From Dorea sp. D27 (GTDB taxonomy: Bacteria; Bacillota; Clostridia; Lachnospirales; Lachnospiraceae), in contig NZ_KQ236743.1 in NCBI RefSeq assembly GCF_001185345.1, positions 198,372-262,371 on the forward strand: DNA of 64,000 nucleotides, in the 5' to 3' direction. The notes under the pieces are model-generated. The model searched no databases and was not told the DNA's origin. It saw only the letters and a list, made by a program, of their open reading frames with translations. This document shows positions 42,172-51,836 of this stretch, piece by piece; position 1 is the stretch's first letter; the number at the start of each line of letters is the position of its first letter. A program made the translations under genes and the position numbers.

Positions 42172-42290
42172 AGTATACTACATCAAAAATAATTAGTCAA
42201 ATAACCGGCAAACTATTACTTTATGCTTGACTAATGTTTCACAATATGATAGATTCAAATAAATAGAATTAGATTCTAGAATTATATTCT
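42172..42290. promoter_or_regulatory. Divergent promoters and two tandem TetR-type operators
   Basis: Leftward: TTGACT (42195-42200, minus strand), 17-bp spacer, TATACT (42172-42177). Rightward: TTGACT (42227-42232), 17-bp spacer, TAGATT (42250-42255). Immediately after come two contiguous 13-bp palindromes, AGAATTAGATTCT (42265-42277) and AGAATTATATTCT (42278-42290), likely the TetR operator. Confidence 0.75.
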
Positions 42291-42327
42291 AAATGCAACT
42301 ATTAACAAATTACAAAGGAGAACAGAG

Positions 42328-43650
42328 ATGACATTAGGTATCATTGGATGTCTGCTTGGCTTTATCGTGATGGGCGTCCTGACTTACAGGGGGTGGCATA
42401 TTGCAATCGCCTCTATCGCAGGTGCGTTGATTGTCGCTTTACTGAACGGTATGTCTGTTACAAATGCCTATCTGGAAGGCTATCTTCCGGGGATGGGAGG
42501 CTTTCTGTCTACTTACTTCGGACAGTTTCTCTTCGGGGCGCTGCTGGCGGAGATATACTCTGCCACCGGCGCGGGCCTGACTGTTGCGCTTGGAATCTCC
42601 CGGTTCTTTATCCGTGACAGTCTTACGGAGAGCCAGAAGAGGAGGATGGTCCTCTTCGTGCTGATTATCATCAGCGCGGCGCTTGAATTCGCCGGCGTAG
42701 GCGCCTCTTTGATCGTAATGGTCATATATCCTGTGGCGCTGTCCTTATTCCGGCTGGCCGATATCCCTAAGCGTTATATAGTGGCGGCAATACTGGGCGG
42801 CTGCCTCGGGTTTGCCAACGACTTGCCGGGAAGCCCGCAGCCGGGCAACACGATACCGATGAAGATACTGGAAACTTCATCCACCGCCGGTCTGGTTCCG
42901 GGAATCATAGGTGCTGTCGTGGAGATCATTGCAATGGTCTTGCTGCTGAGCCTGGTCATCAGTCGCGGCATCAAGAGAGGCGAGAGGTTCCATTCGGAGG
43001 TTGACATGGACAGGGCTGTTGACGAAGGGAAAAAGCGTCCGCATATGTGGAAGGCGCTGCTTCCCGTGGCAGTATTGTTCGTACTGTTTAATATCATGAA
43101 ATGGGATATCAATATATCGCTTGCAGCCACCTGTACTTTCAGCGTTATGCTGCTATACCGATATTTCCCAAGCAGAGACATAAAAAGCATGGCAGGAAGA
43201 GGCATTGCCCAGGGCGTGACAGCGACCATCAGCATCTGCGCGGTTATCGGATTTTCCACTGTCGTACAGGATACGGCGGCTTTCCAGAGCATCGTGGACA
43301 GTCTGGTACACCTGGATATGAACCCGTATGTGCTGCTTATCGTATGCGTGTCATTCATGTGCATGCTCTGCGGCGGATCTGCGACGGGACAGGCCATAGC
43401 ACTTCCGATTATCAGCCCTGTCATAAAAGCAGCCGGGGTATCTGCGGAAGCAGTCCATCGTATCTCATCCTTTGCAGGAGCGATATTAGATACGATGCCA
43501 TATGCCGGAACGGTAGTGATGGCTCATGCTTATGCAAAGGTGAAGATTAATGACGGCTACCCGGCCGTGTTCGTGATATCAGTCATAGCGACCGCAATCA
43601 GCACGTTTACGGTGACGGCCATATGTGCGCTGTTTCCGGCGCTCGTATAA
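42328..43650 (+). CDS. GntP-family organic acid/proton symporter
   Basis: 440 residues with about 12 membrane helices. Segments such as YFGQFLFGALLAEIYSATGAG, GVGASLIVMVIYPVALSLFR and GCLGFANDLPGSPQPGNTIPM are GntP-like. The family imports gluconate, lactate or related hydroxy/keto acids with protons. It is the first gene of the TetR-controlled operon and has a GGAG site. The substrate is probably what the flavoenzymes and dehydrogenases act on. Confidence 0.85.
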   Translation: MTLGIIGCLLGFIVMGVLTYRGWHIAIASIAGALIVALLNGMSVTNAYLEGYLPGMGGFLSTYFGQFLFGALLAEIYSATGAGLTVALGISRFFIRDSLTESQKRRMVLFVLIIISAALEFAGVGASLIVMVIYPVALSLFRLADIPKRYIVAAILGGCLGFANDLPGSPQPGNTIPMKILETSSTAGLVPGIIGAVVEIIAMVLLLSLVISRGIKRGERFHSEVDMDRAVDEGKKRPHMWKALLPVAVLFVLFNIMKWDINISLAATCTFSVMLLYRYFPSRDIKSMAGRGIAQGVTATISICAVIGFSTVVQDTAAFQSIVDSLVHLDMNPYVLLIVCVSFMCMLCGGSATGQAIALPIISPVIKAAGVSAEAVHRISSFAGAILDTMPYAGTVVMAHAYAKVKINDGYPAVFVISVIATAISTFTVTAICALFPALV

Positions 43651-43667
43651 CCAGTAAGGAGGGAAAA

Positions 43668-45617
43668 ATGGAAAATTATGATGTATTGTTTACGCCATAT
43701 AAGATTGGTGATTTGAAGATACGAAACCGTATCGTCATGTGCCCCATGGGGACGAATGCGGCCTATGGGGACGGCTCGATAGCAGAAAACCGCATTGATT
43801 ATTATGCACGAAGGGCAAAAGGCGGGGTCGGCATGATAATCCTGGGCTGCCAGTTCATCAGTCCAGAATTGGCGTCCGGCTGTATCGAAGGGACGATAGA
43901 GCCCAGCACCTCCCTGCCGCGGCTGTCCGTGCTGTGTGAAAAGGTACATCAGTACGGGACCAAGATCTGTGCACAGCTGTCTTGTGGCGTGGGCCGGAAT
44001 GCATTCCCGGAACGTTTTAGGCAGCCGATAAGCGCGTCTGCCATCCCTGCCGCGCTGGACTCGTCTATCATCTGCCATGAGATGACGAAGGAAGAGATAG
44101 CCCAGATGATGGACGCATTCACAACAGCGGCCCGGCATGCGGCCTCTGTCGGGTTTGATGCAATCGAAGTCCACGCCCATGCCGGTTATCTGGTGGACCA
44201 GTTCTTATCGCCGCTTTGGAATAAGCGGACGGATGAGTACGGAGGCTCTGTAGAAAACAGGACCCGGTTTGCCAGAGAGATTATCGCAGCTATCCGGAGG
44301 GGGATTCCGCGGAATATGCCGATACTGTTCCGCATCTCCATGGACCACAGAACGGACGGGGGACGTGACATAGCGGACAGCGTGGAGATAATACGCAGGC
44401 TGGAGCAGGAGGGAGTGGCGGCGTTTGACGTGGATGCAGGCAGCTATGAGACGATAGATTATATCTTCCCGACCGCTTATCTCGGCGACGCATGCATGGC
44501 CTATGCAGCACGGGCGGCCAAAGCGGCGGTATCCGTTCCGGTGCTGAACGCGGGTAATCATACGCCTGAGACGGCAAAGCGTCTGATAGAAGCCGGTGAT
44601 GCTGATTTCGCCATGATAGGACGTGGGCTGATTGCAGATCCGGATTTGCCGAAGAAGCTCCGGGAGAACAGACGCAGGGATATCCGTCCGTGTATCAGAT
44701 GTAATGAGGACTGTATCGGACGGACCGCGGCGTTCAAGATGTCGATGCTCAGCTGTGCGGTCAACCCGGAGGCCTGCCAGGAACAGTGGTTCCGGCTTGA
44801 AAAGGCGAGGCTGCCCAAGCGGGTCTGCGTCATAGGCGCCGGGCCGGGAGGGCTGGAGGCCGCACGTGTCGCGGCTGAATGCGGCCACACGGTAACCGTA
44901 TATGAAAAGGAGGGGCAGATTGGCGGACAGCTCACGGCAGCAGCCACTCCGAAGTTCAAAAGCCAGTTAAGAGCGCTGCTGGCATATTATGAGGTACAGC
45001 TCGAGAAGCTTGGCGTGCAGGTGCTGCTGAAGCGTGAGGTAAAAGCAAATGACCCTCTGCTTGCCCAGTATGACAGATGGATCGTAGCGACAGGGGCTGT
45101 CCCGTTTACTCCGCCTGTAAAAGGAATGGACGGCAGCAATGTAATCAGCGTGCTCGATGCCCACCGCCATAAAGAGCTGGTGAAGGGGGAACGGATTGTC
45201 ATCTGCGGAGGCGGCCTGTCGGGATGCGACTGTGCGCTGGAGCTTTCCATGGAATATGGGAAACGGCCCGTCATTGTGGAGATGATGGACAAGCTGGCGC
45301 CGAACATGATTATGATGAACCGGGCATCCATGCAGCGGATGCTGCAAGAGCAGGATATAGATGTCTACACAGGCTGCCGGGTGGAACAGGTGGAAGAAGG
45401 CATGGTACATATAGTGGATAAGGATGATAATTCCCGGATTCTGGAAGCGGATACGGTGATAAGCGCTTTCGGGATGCGTCCCGACCATGCTCTGGCAGAT
45501 GCCTTGGAGCAAAAGTATGGATGGAAGGTACGCACAGTCGGGGACTGCAGCCGTATCGGACGGGTGGGGCTGGCAGTGCGCGAAGGATATTTTGCAGGGA
45601 GCACGTTAGATAATTGA
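43668..45617 (+). CDS. OYE/FeS/FAD reductase, BaiCD/BaiH/2,4-dienoyl-CoA reductase type (copy 1)
   Basis: 649 residues from ATG 43668 (GGAGGG upstream). The N-terminal FMN TIM barrel contains VHAHAGYLVDQFLSPLWNKR with the catalytic-region Tyr. A [4Fe-4S] cluster is set by Cys342, 345, 349 and 363. The C-terminal half has FAD (GAGPGGLEAA) and NAD(P)H (ICGGGLSGCDCALEL) domains. These enzymes reduce carbon-carbon double bonds conjugated to carbonyls, including bile acid, steroid, cinnamate and dienoyl-CoA substrates. The substrate here is unknown; copy 2 is at 47998. Confidence 0.93.
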   Translation: MENYDVLFTPYKIGDLKIRNRIVMCPMGTNAAYGDGSIAENRIDYYARRAKGGVGMIILGCQFISPELASGCIEGTIEPSTSLPRLSVLCEKVHQYGTKICAQLSCGVGRNAFPERFRQPISASAIPAALDSSIICHEMTKEEIAQMMDAFTTAARHAASVGFDAIEVHAHAGYLVDQFLSPLWNKRTDEYGGSVENRTRFAREIIAAIRRGIPRNMPILFRISMDHRTDGGRDIADSVEIIRRLEQEGVAAFDVDAGSYETIDYIFPTAYLGDACMAYAARAAKAAVSVPVLNAGNHTPETAKRLIEAGDADFAMIGRGLIADPDLPKKLRENRRRDIRPCIRCNEDCIGRTAAFKMSMLSCAVNPEACQEQWFRLEKARLPKRVCVIGAGPGGLEAARVAAECGHTVTVYEKEGQIGGQLTAAATPKFKSQLRALLAYYEVQLEKLGVQVLLKREVKANDPLLAQYDRWIVATGAVPFTPPVKGMDGSNVISVLDAHRHKELVKGERIVICGGGLSGCDCALELSMEYGKRPVIVEMMDKLAPNMIMMNRASMQRMLQEQDIDVYTGCRVEQVEEGMVHIVDKDDNSRILEADTVISAFGMRPDHALADALEQKYGWKVRTVGDCSRIGRVGLAVREGYFAGSTLDN

Positions 45618-45628
45618 GGAGGAAGAAG

Positions 45629-46690
45629 ATGAAAGGATATGGAATAGCTGTTCCGGGAGAGCGGATGGGATGGATAGAAAAAGACATCCCCGGACCGGGA
45701 AGATATGAGGCGCTGGCAAGGCCCGTAGCGCTTGCGCCATGTACCTCGGATGTCCATCTATTTGAGAATCCGATGATGCCGGCAGAGCGGATACTCGGGC
45801 ATGAAGTGGTAGCGGAAATCGTGGAGGTCGGCGAAGGTGTGACGCATGTAAAGCCGGGCGATATCGTGGCCACAGGTGCCACGACTCCGGACTGGCGGAC
45901 ATGCGAGGTGCAGGATAGCCTGCCCCAGAACAGCGGAGGCACAAATGCGGGTATGATATGGGCATCCAGGACAGATGGCGTATTTGCAGAATATTTTATC
46001 ATCCGGGACGCGGACATGAATACGGCGGTCATTCCGGAAGGGGTCACAGTGGCTCAGGCCCTGATGACCGGAGATATGGTGACGACCGGTTTCTATGGAG
46101 CAGAACTGGGAGAAGTGTCATATGGCGATACCGTAGTCGTGTGCGGAATCGGCCCGGTGGGACAGATGGCAATCGCAGGCTCTGTGCTAAGAGGCGCCGG
46201 AAGAGTCATCGCCGTCGGAAACCGGCCCCATACATTTGAGCTCGCCAGATATTACGGGGCGACCGATTGTGTAGATTACAAAGCAGGGGGCATCAAAGAG
46301 CAGGTGCAGGAATTGACGAAGGGACATGCCCCTGACTGCTGTATCGTGGCGGGCGGTAATGCGCATACATTTACGCAATGCCTGGATTTGGTTAAGTCCG
46401 GAGGGATCCTGTCGAATCTTGTGGCCCAGCCAGAGGGAGTTGCCATTACACCGGCTCAATCCGGCAGATGGTGTTCACATAAGACGGTCAGAGGCGGGCT
46501 CTGCCCTGGAGGCCGAAGGCGGCTGGAGCGGCTTCTGGCCATGATAGCCTGCAGTCGGTTAGACCCGGAGAAGCTCGTGACACAGCGGTTTTACGGACTG
46601 GAGAAGATTGAGGATGCATTTGCGCTCATGATGCATAAGGATGACAGCGTGGTGAAACCCATCGTGTATGTAAATGGTACGGAATCTTAA
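45629..46690 (+). CDS. Zinc secondary alcohol dehydrogenase (TbADH-like)
   Basis: 353 residues from ATG 45629 (GAGGAGGAAG upstream). It strongly resembles the thermophilic NADP-dependent isopropanol dehydrogenase: GWIEKDIPGPGRYEALARP, APCTSDVH, GHEVVAEIVEVG and TPDWRTCEVQ. Zinc ligands Cys38, His58, Glu59 and Asp148 are retained. The Rossmann motif GIGPVGQMA is followed by GNRP (196-199), keeping the Arg that favours NADP(H) over NAD. It oxidises secondary alcohols or reduces ketones, possibly the keto group handled by the flavoenzymes. Confidence 0.93.
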   Translation: MKGYGIAVPGERMGWIEKDIPGPGRYEALARPVALAPCTSDVHLFENPMMPAERILGHEVVAEIVEVGEGVTHVKPGDIVATGATTPDWRTCEVQDSLPQNSGGTNAGMIWASRTDGVFAEYFIIRDADMNTAVIPEGVTVAQALMTGDMVTTGFYGAELGEVSYGDTVVVCGIGPVGQMAIAGSVLRGAGRVIAVGNRPHTFELARYYGATDCVDYKAGGIKEQVQELTKGHAPDCCIVAGGNAHTFTQCLDLVKSGGILSNLVAQPEGVAITPAQSGRWCSHKTVRGGLCPGGRRRLERLLAMIACSRLDPEKLVTQRFYGLEKIEDAFALMMHKDDSVVKPIVYVNGTES

Positions 46691-46723
46691 GGAATGAGAC
46701 AAATATAACGGAGGAATACACAT

Positions 46724-47977
46724 ATGAAGAAAAAGACAATTTATTATGCAGGCGTAGCCCTTGTCACGACGTGCATCATGCAGCTCGTGTTCACAGGAAT
46801 GATTTACAATCCGCTCAGCCTGTATACAAGCTCTATCATCGAAGACATGGACCTATCCAGGACAAGCTATGCCCTTACGCTGACGACAATGAGTCTCGTC
46901 TGTGCAGTCGCGAACTGGACACTTGGCTGGTTCAAAAAGAAGATTAACCTGCGGGGTATCCTCGTGATGGGCGGCGCAGTCATGTCCGTATCCATGTTCG
47001 TCTATTCAAAAGCGAACAGCCTGGGAGTACTTTATCTGGCGGCAGTCCTTACTGGTATCGCATTTGCCTACTTGGCTTCTGCCGTGGGCGGGACGATTAT
47101 AAATGCCTGGTTTTCAAAACACGCAGGATTTCTCGTTGGCGCTACGATTACGATGGCGGCCATAGGAGGCACCATATTCAGCCCTATGGTAGGCGGCTGG
47201 ATTGCCGCATATGGCTGGAGGAAGTCATTTTTGATTGCCGCGGTCATCAGTATCATCACCACAGCCATCATCGGGATTTTCTTCCGCTCCGAGCCGTCGT
47301 CCGTAGGAGTGCGTCCGGCATTCCAGGAAGGAGCGGACGCAGAGGATGAGAAAGACACGGCAGCGGTGGAGGAAGAGGGGCTGACGCTGAAAGAGGGCAT
47401 GAAGACGGTAAGCTTCTGGACAACCATCATCGTGTGGCTGCTCATCGGTATCATCGTCTACTCCATCATGAGCATCATCTCCATCTATGTCCAGGACCTG
47501 GGCTTTGACGCGGCGGCGGCCGGAAAGGCGCTGGCACCTATGTACACTGCGAATATGATTCTGCCGTTTATCCTCGGATGGCTGGCGGACCGCATTCCGG
47601 TTAAATATGTCGTCACAGGAGGGATGATATTATTTACGATAGCGTGTGTTATCCTGCTGACATCGCCCTCCAGCTTGAACATGATATATCTGGTGGCAGT
47701 CTTTACCGGTGTGGGCATCGCGACAGGCCGCTCCACGCTTCCGATGCATGTAAGACGCGTCTTCGGCAACAAAGAGTATGCAGCGTTCATCGGTATCTTC
47801 GTCGGCGTATTTTCAGGCGGAATTGCAATTGGGAGTACAGTAATCGCGGCATTTTACGATATGACGGGAACCTATGCTTCAGCCATGAAAATATACATAC
47901 CGCTTATGATTGCCGCGATTGCCGCCATGTTCTTCTTGTCTGACAGAACGGATAAAAAGGGAAATGAAAAGAAATAA
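46724..47977 (+). CDS. MFS transporter, oxalate/formate-antiporter-like
   Basis: 417 residues, 12 helices, with a central loop (about 195-220). Motifs such as GWFKKKINLRGILVMGGAVMS and the GWLADRIPVK loop-like pattern fit MFS; the general layout resembles the OFA group that exchanges carboxylates. It is the second carrier in the operon, suggesting substrate import by one and product export by the other. Bacterial bile-acid operons also encode an MFS importer, but similarity cannot be judged by eye. Confidence 0.85.
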   Translation: MKKKTIYYAGVALVTTCIMQLVFTGMIYNPLSLYTSSIIEDMDLSRTSYALTLTTMSLVCAVANWTLGWFKKKINLRGILVMGGAVMSVSMFVYSKANSLGVLYLAAVLTGIAFAYLASAVGGTIINAWFSKHAGFLVGATITMAAIGGTIFSPMVGGWIAAYGWRKSFLIAAVISIITTAIIGIFFRSEPSSVGVRPAFQEGADAEDEKDTAAVEEEGLTLKEGMKTVSFWTTIIVWLLIGIIVYSIMSIISIYVQDLGFDAAAAGKALAPMYTANMILPFILGWLADRIPVKYVVTGGMILFTIACVILLTSPSSLNMIYLVAVFTGVGIATGRSTLPMHVRRVFGNKEYAAFIGIFVGVFSGGIAIGSTVIAAFYDMTGTYASAMKIYIPLMIAAIAAMFFLSDRTDKKGNEKK

Positions 47978-47997
47978 AAAGAAAATGAGGTGTATAC

Positions 47998-49908
47998 ATG
48001 AAACTATTTGAACCGATGAAGATAGGCAAGATGGAAGTAAAGAACCGCATCGTAATGGCGCCGATGGGAACCCAGAATGACGGGGACGGCGGCTATTCCA
48101 CACGGACGGCAAGATATTTTGAAGAACGGGCGAAAGGGGGGACGGGACTGATCATCACCGGGCGGAATGCGTCTACGACGATATTTGAAGAATATTCCAC
48201 CACACTTCTGGACAAGGCGCAGCATGTGCCGCGGCTGAATCTTATGATTGAAAAGTGCCATCTGTATGGCGCGAAGGTATGCGTACAGATTGGGCCGGGG
48301 CTTGGCCGGATCCAGTGGACTAACCCGTTCGACCCGCCGTATTCGGCGAGCCCGATTCCTGCTTTCTGGTTCCCGGATCTGACCTGCAGGGAGCTGACGG
48401 TGGACGACATCCACACGCTGACCGATAAGGTGGGATATTCGGCACAGCTAGCGCAGAAGGCGGACGCAGACGCAGTGGAACTGCATGCTTACGGAAGCTA
48501 TCTGGCCGACCAGTTTCTGACCCCGCTCTGGAACAAGCGGACAGATGAGTACGGAGGGAGCCTGGAAAACAGAACCCGGTTTCTGATAGAAAATATCCAG
48601 GCCATCAAAAAATACTGTGGGGAGGACTTCCCTGTCATCGTGAAGTTCACGCCCGTACACTGCTATGAGGGAGGAAGGGAACTGGAAGAAGGGGTTGAGA
48701 TAGCGAGGCTGCTCGAAAAAGCGGGGGCAGATGCGCTCCATGTAGACACCGGCTGCTATGAAGTGTGGTACAGGCAGATACCGACCGTCTATGAAAAGCC
48801 GGGCTGCCAGCTCTTTGCCGCAGAGGCGGTTAAGAAGGCTGTGGGCATTCCGGTCATCGCCCAGGGCAAGCTGAACCATCCTGACCTGGCAGAAGAGGTG
48901 GTAAGGGACAAGAAAGCAGACTTTATCGCCATAGGGCACCAAAGCCTTGCTGACCCGGACTGGGCCAACAAAGTTAAGAACGGAGAACAAGATGAGATTG
49001 TTCCGTGCATCGGCTGTAATAACTGCCTGCATATGGGGCATAAGAGCAGATATTATACTTGCTCAGTGAATGTTCACTGCCATCATGAAGAAGACTATCC
49101 GGTAACTCATGACGAGCAGAAACGGAAAGTGCTCGTCGTGGGCGGCGGCCCGGGCGGGATGATGGCGGCAATGACAGCCGCCAAACGGGGGATGGAGGTA
49201 GAACTGTGGGAGAAGTCGGACAGGCTCGGCGGTCTCCTGCTGGCAGCAGGAGCACCTGATTTCAAGCAGGATGTCATGGACTATGTCAACTATGCATCTA
49301 ATCAGGTAAGGAAGCTGGGCGTAAATGTGCGGTTGAACTGTGAAGCGGTTCCAGAAGAAATCATCCGTGGCGATTATGACATGGTTGTGCTCGCATGCGG
49401 AGCGGAGCCGGTGATTCCGCCGATTTCGGGAGCGGATTCTCATATCGTGAAGAACTCAACGGAAGTGCTCTGCGGGGAAAGGCCGACGGGAAACGTGGTC
49501 ATCATAGGCGGAGGCCTCGTAGGCTGTGAGACCGCCCTGCACTGTGAAGAGACTGCACAATCCGTAACAATCATCGAGATGATGGATAAGATTCTTGCGA
49601 CAGTCGATGATTCCGCCAACAATCTGATGAGCCTGCGGGATGCCTTTGCCGCCAGTGATATAAAAATACATGCAGGCGCCACGGTCAGCAGGATTAATGA
49701 GGACAGCGTAGAATTCATCAAGGATGGCGGAGCACAGGAGGTTCCGGCAGACCTCGTCGTCATCGCCGCAGGCTACCGTTCCCGTAACCATCTGGAACAG
49801 GAGATAGCAGGGAAGGTAAAAGAGTACAAAGTAATCGGTGATGCCGGACAGCCAGGCAAGATTATCAATGCGGTACACGAAGGTTTTCATGCAATCCGTA
49901 TGATGTAA
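47998..49908 (+). CDS. OYE/FeS/FAD reductase, BaiCD/BaiH/2,4-dienoyl-CoA reductase type (copy 2)
   Basis: 636 residues. Same three-part layout as copy 1: FMN barrel (ELHAYGSYLADQFLTPLWNKR), cysteine cluster at Cys337, 340, 343 and 355 (CX2CX2CX11C, one residue shorter between the second and third Cys than in copy 1), then FAD (GGGPGGMMAA) and NAD(P)H (IIGGGLVGCETALH) domains. The two copies are diverged, so they probably act on different double bonds or isomers. It starts 20 bp after the MFS gene. Confidence 0.93.
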   Translation: MKLFEPMKIGKMEVKNRIVMAPMGTQNDGDGGYSTRTARYFEERAKGGTGLIITGRNASTTIFEEYSTTLLDKAQHVPRLNLMIEKCHLYGAKVCVQIGPGLGRIQWTNPFDPPYSASPIPAFWFPDLTCRELTVDDIHTLTDKVGYSAQLAQKADADAVELHAYGSYLADQFLTPLWNKRTDEYGGSLENRTRFLIENIQAIKKYCGEDFPVIVKFTPVHCYEGGRELEEGVEIARLLEKAGADALHVDTGCYEVWYRQIPTVYEKPGCQLFAAEAVKKAVGIPVIAQGKLNHPDLAEEVVRDKKADFIAIGHQSLADPDWANKVKNGEQDEIVPCIGCNNCLHMGHKSRYYTCSVNVHCHHEEDYPVTHDEQKRKVLVVGGGPGGMMAAMTAAKRGMEVELWEKSDRLGGLLLAAGAPDFKQDVMDYVNYASNQVRKLGVNVRLNCEAVPEEIIRGDYDMVVLACGAEPVIPPISGADSHIVKNSTEVLCGERPTGNVVIIGGGLVGCETALHCEETAQSVTIIEMMDKILATVDDSANNLMSLRDAFAASDIKIHAGATVSRINEDSVEFIKDGGAQEVPADLVVIAAGYRSRNHLEQEIAGKVKEYKVIGDAGQPGKIINAVHEGFHAIRMM

Positions 49909-49925
49909 AGTAAAAAAGGAGAACG

Positions 49926-50687
49926 ATGATGTTTGATTTAAGAGGAAGAGTTGCAGTCGTGACAGGGGCCTCGGCAGGACTGGGCACGGAGATTGCAGAC
50001 GGTCTGGCTCTGCAGGGAGCCAATCTGGCCATACTTGCAAGGCGGAGAGAGTTGCTGGATGAACAGGCCTGCCTTTTGAGAAAAAGGGGCGTGCGTGTAT
50101 TACCGGTCGTCTGCGATGTGACAAAGCAAGAAGACGTGGCAAGGGCAGCCGAAACTATCCTGCAGGAATATGGCAGAATAGATATCGCAGTGAACAACGC
50201 CGGGGGAGGAAAAGGTGCAAAGGCAGAAGAGATGCCGGCGGAGAACTGGGATTATACGATTAACCTGTCTCTAAACGGGATGTACCATTGCTGCAAAGCA
50301 TTTGGGAAAGCCATGCTGGAAGCCGGTTACGGAAGGATGATTAATATTGCTTCCATGTATGGGCTGATAGGGAACTTCAGCATCCCGTCTTCCGCATACC
50401 ATGCAGCAAAAGGCGGAGTCGTCAATTATACACGGGCACTGGCGGCAGAGTGGGGAGGAAGAGGGGTGACTGTCAATGCAATCTGTCCCGGATTCTTCTG
50501 CTCTGAGGCTACAGAACGGCTGTGGGATAAGGAATTCTTTGCAGATTATCTGAATACATATTCACCGATGCACCGGGGCGGACGTCCGGGAGAACTGAAC
50601 TCTGCGGTAGTATTTCTGGCGGCCGAGGAATCTTCCTTCGTCAATGGAGCGATACTTCCGGTAGACGGGGGGATGACCTGCATCTAG
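49926..50687 (+). CDS. Short-chain dehydrogenase/reductase
   Basis: 253 residues from ATG 49926 or 49929. TGASAGLGTEIADGL (cofactor), NNAGGG, a catalytic Ser region (INIASMYG) and YHAAK (Tyr-x-x-x-Lys) are present. It is the last gene before a strong terminator. SDRs of this kind oxidise or reduce hydroxyl groups on steroids, sugars or acyl intermediates. Its place after two enoate reductases suggests hydroxyl/keto interconversion of the same compound. Confidence 0.93.
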   Translation: MMFDLRGRVAVVTGASAGLGTEIADGLALQGANLAILARRRELLDEQACLLRKRGVRVLPVVCDVTKQEDVARAAETILQEYGRIDIAVNNAGGGKGAKAEEMPAENWDYTINLSLNGMYHCCKAFGKAMLEAGYGRMINIASMYGLIGNFSIPSSAYHAAKGGVVNYTRALAAEWGGRGVTVNAICPGFFCSEATERLWDKEFFADYLNTYSPMHRGGRPGELNSAVVFLAAEESSFVNGAILPVDGGMTCI

Positions 50688-50704
50688 AAAAAGAAAAACA
50701 TGTG

Positions 50705-50740
50705 CCAGAGGGTATTGCATTACAATATCCCTCTGGTTTT
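50705..50740 (+). terminator. Rho-independent terminator of the flavoenzyme operon
   Basis: CCAGAGGGTATTG and CAATATCCCTCTGG arms (one bulge) around a 5-nt loop, then TTTT. Confidence 0.85.
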
Positions 50741-50784
50741 CTGCACCCTTTCTTTATTGGATTGCTGACATTTCACAGGTCTTG

Positions 50785-50850
50785 CTTATTGAACTGCTAA
50801 CGTACAATAAGGTATACTTATTGAACTACTAATGTTCAATAAGGTATAAT
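50785..50850 (+). promoter_or_regulatory. Tandemly duplicated promoter/operator before the TIR gene
   Basis: Two 32-bp repeats each hold a palindrome and a full promoter. The first palindrome (50785-50811) has one mismatch. The second, CTTATTGAAC(TACTAAT)GTTCAATAAG (50817-50843), is perfect. Promoters are TTGAAC-18-TATACT and TTGAAC-18-TATAAT; each palindrome overlaps the -35 and spacer. Confidence 0.7.
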
Positions 50851-50907
50851 AGCATTATAGATAATACTGGTTCAGGATACGGGATGATAAAAAGGAAGGT
50901 GAATGAT

Positions 50908-51834
50908 ATGTGGGACTTATTTATATCGCATGCTTCAGAAGATAAAGAAACAGTTGTAAAGCAACTGGCAGACACGTTAAAGAAATATGGATTAAAAGTC
51001 TGGTATGATGAATTTGAGCTCAAAATCGGGGACAGCTTGTCAAGATCTATCGACAGGGGCCTTGCAGGCTCCACATTTGGTATCATTATACTGAGCAAAG
51101 CATTTTTTGAAAAGGGCTGGACCGATTACGAACTTCGCAGCCTGCTAAGCAGGGAAGTGTCAAAGCGAGATAAGATAATCCTGCCTGTCTGGCATGGGAT
51201 AAAAGCAGAGGATGTACTGCATTACAGCCCTTACCTGGCAGATAAGTTCGCCTTGTCAACGGATATGGGGATTGATGAGCTGGCATATAAAATTATGGAA
51301 ACGGTAAAACCCGATGTCATCAATTCCATTGGTATACAGAAGATGTTCCGGAAATTGCTGCCTTACAGTGAGTTAAAAGAGATAGAGCCGGACCATATCT
51401 ATATGGAAGAGAAGGTGAGGCATAAGACGCTGCCGAATTATTTTGTGATAGCTACGAAGCTGATTTGTGATGTGCTAGGCGACATTACAGATATGGACTA
51501 CAGGGACGTCTTATATGATTTTGCGAGAGATGCAGATTATGACCACGAGTTTCTCATATGGAATGCCATCGCATGTTCGTACATCAGCTTCATACGTGAT
51601 AATAAAATAGATTTTAGCGATTTGGACATAAAAAGGGATATATTTTCCTTCTTACTCGGCTATACGACAGGAGCAGTCAAAGATATAGAAGATTGGCAGC
51701 AAAGGCACCCCAAGCTGGCAAAAGAGCAATACTATGAATTGATGATTCGCTATGCGCAGAATCATGATTTCATTATGGAGTATTCTAGTGATTCTATGAA
51801 ATATACATACGGAAAGATACTGGAACAGGTATGA
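50908..51834 (+). CDS. Solitary TIR-domain protein
   Basis: 308 residues from ATG 50908 (AAGGAAGGTG upstream). The TIR domain (about 1-130) has FISHASEDKE, the WYDEFELKIG box and a candidate catalytic Glu75 in WTDYELRSLL, as in NADase-type TIRs. The remaining half (about 140-308) is helical and unrecognised. Bacterial TIR proteins often deplete NAD during phage infection, triggered by a sensor domain or partner. No Thoeris, CBASS or STING partner is adjacent, so the C-terminal half may sense the trigger itself. Confidence 0.85.
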   Translation: MWDLFISHASEDKETVVKQLADTLKKYGLKVWYDEFELKIGDSLSRSIDRGLAGSTFGIIILSKAFFEKGWTDYELRSLLSREVSKRDKIILPVWHGIKAEDVLHYSPYLADKFALSTDMGIDELAYKIMETVKPDVINSIGIQKMFRKLLPYSELKEIEPDHIYMEEKVRHKTLPNYFVIATKLICDVLGDITDMDYRDVLYDFARDADYDHEFLIWNAIACSYISFIRDNKIDFSDLDIKRDIFSFLLGYTTGAVKDIEDWQQRHPKLAKEQYYELMIRYAQNHDFIMEYSSDSMKYTYGKILEQV

Positions 51835-51836
51835 AC

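Noticed and set aside
42328-50687. Classical bai bile-acid operon
   Set aside because: No CoA ligase, CoA transferase or 7-alpha-dehydratase gene is present; only enzyme families overlap.
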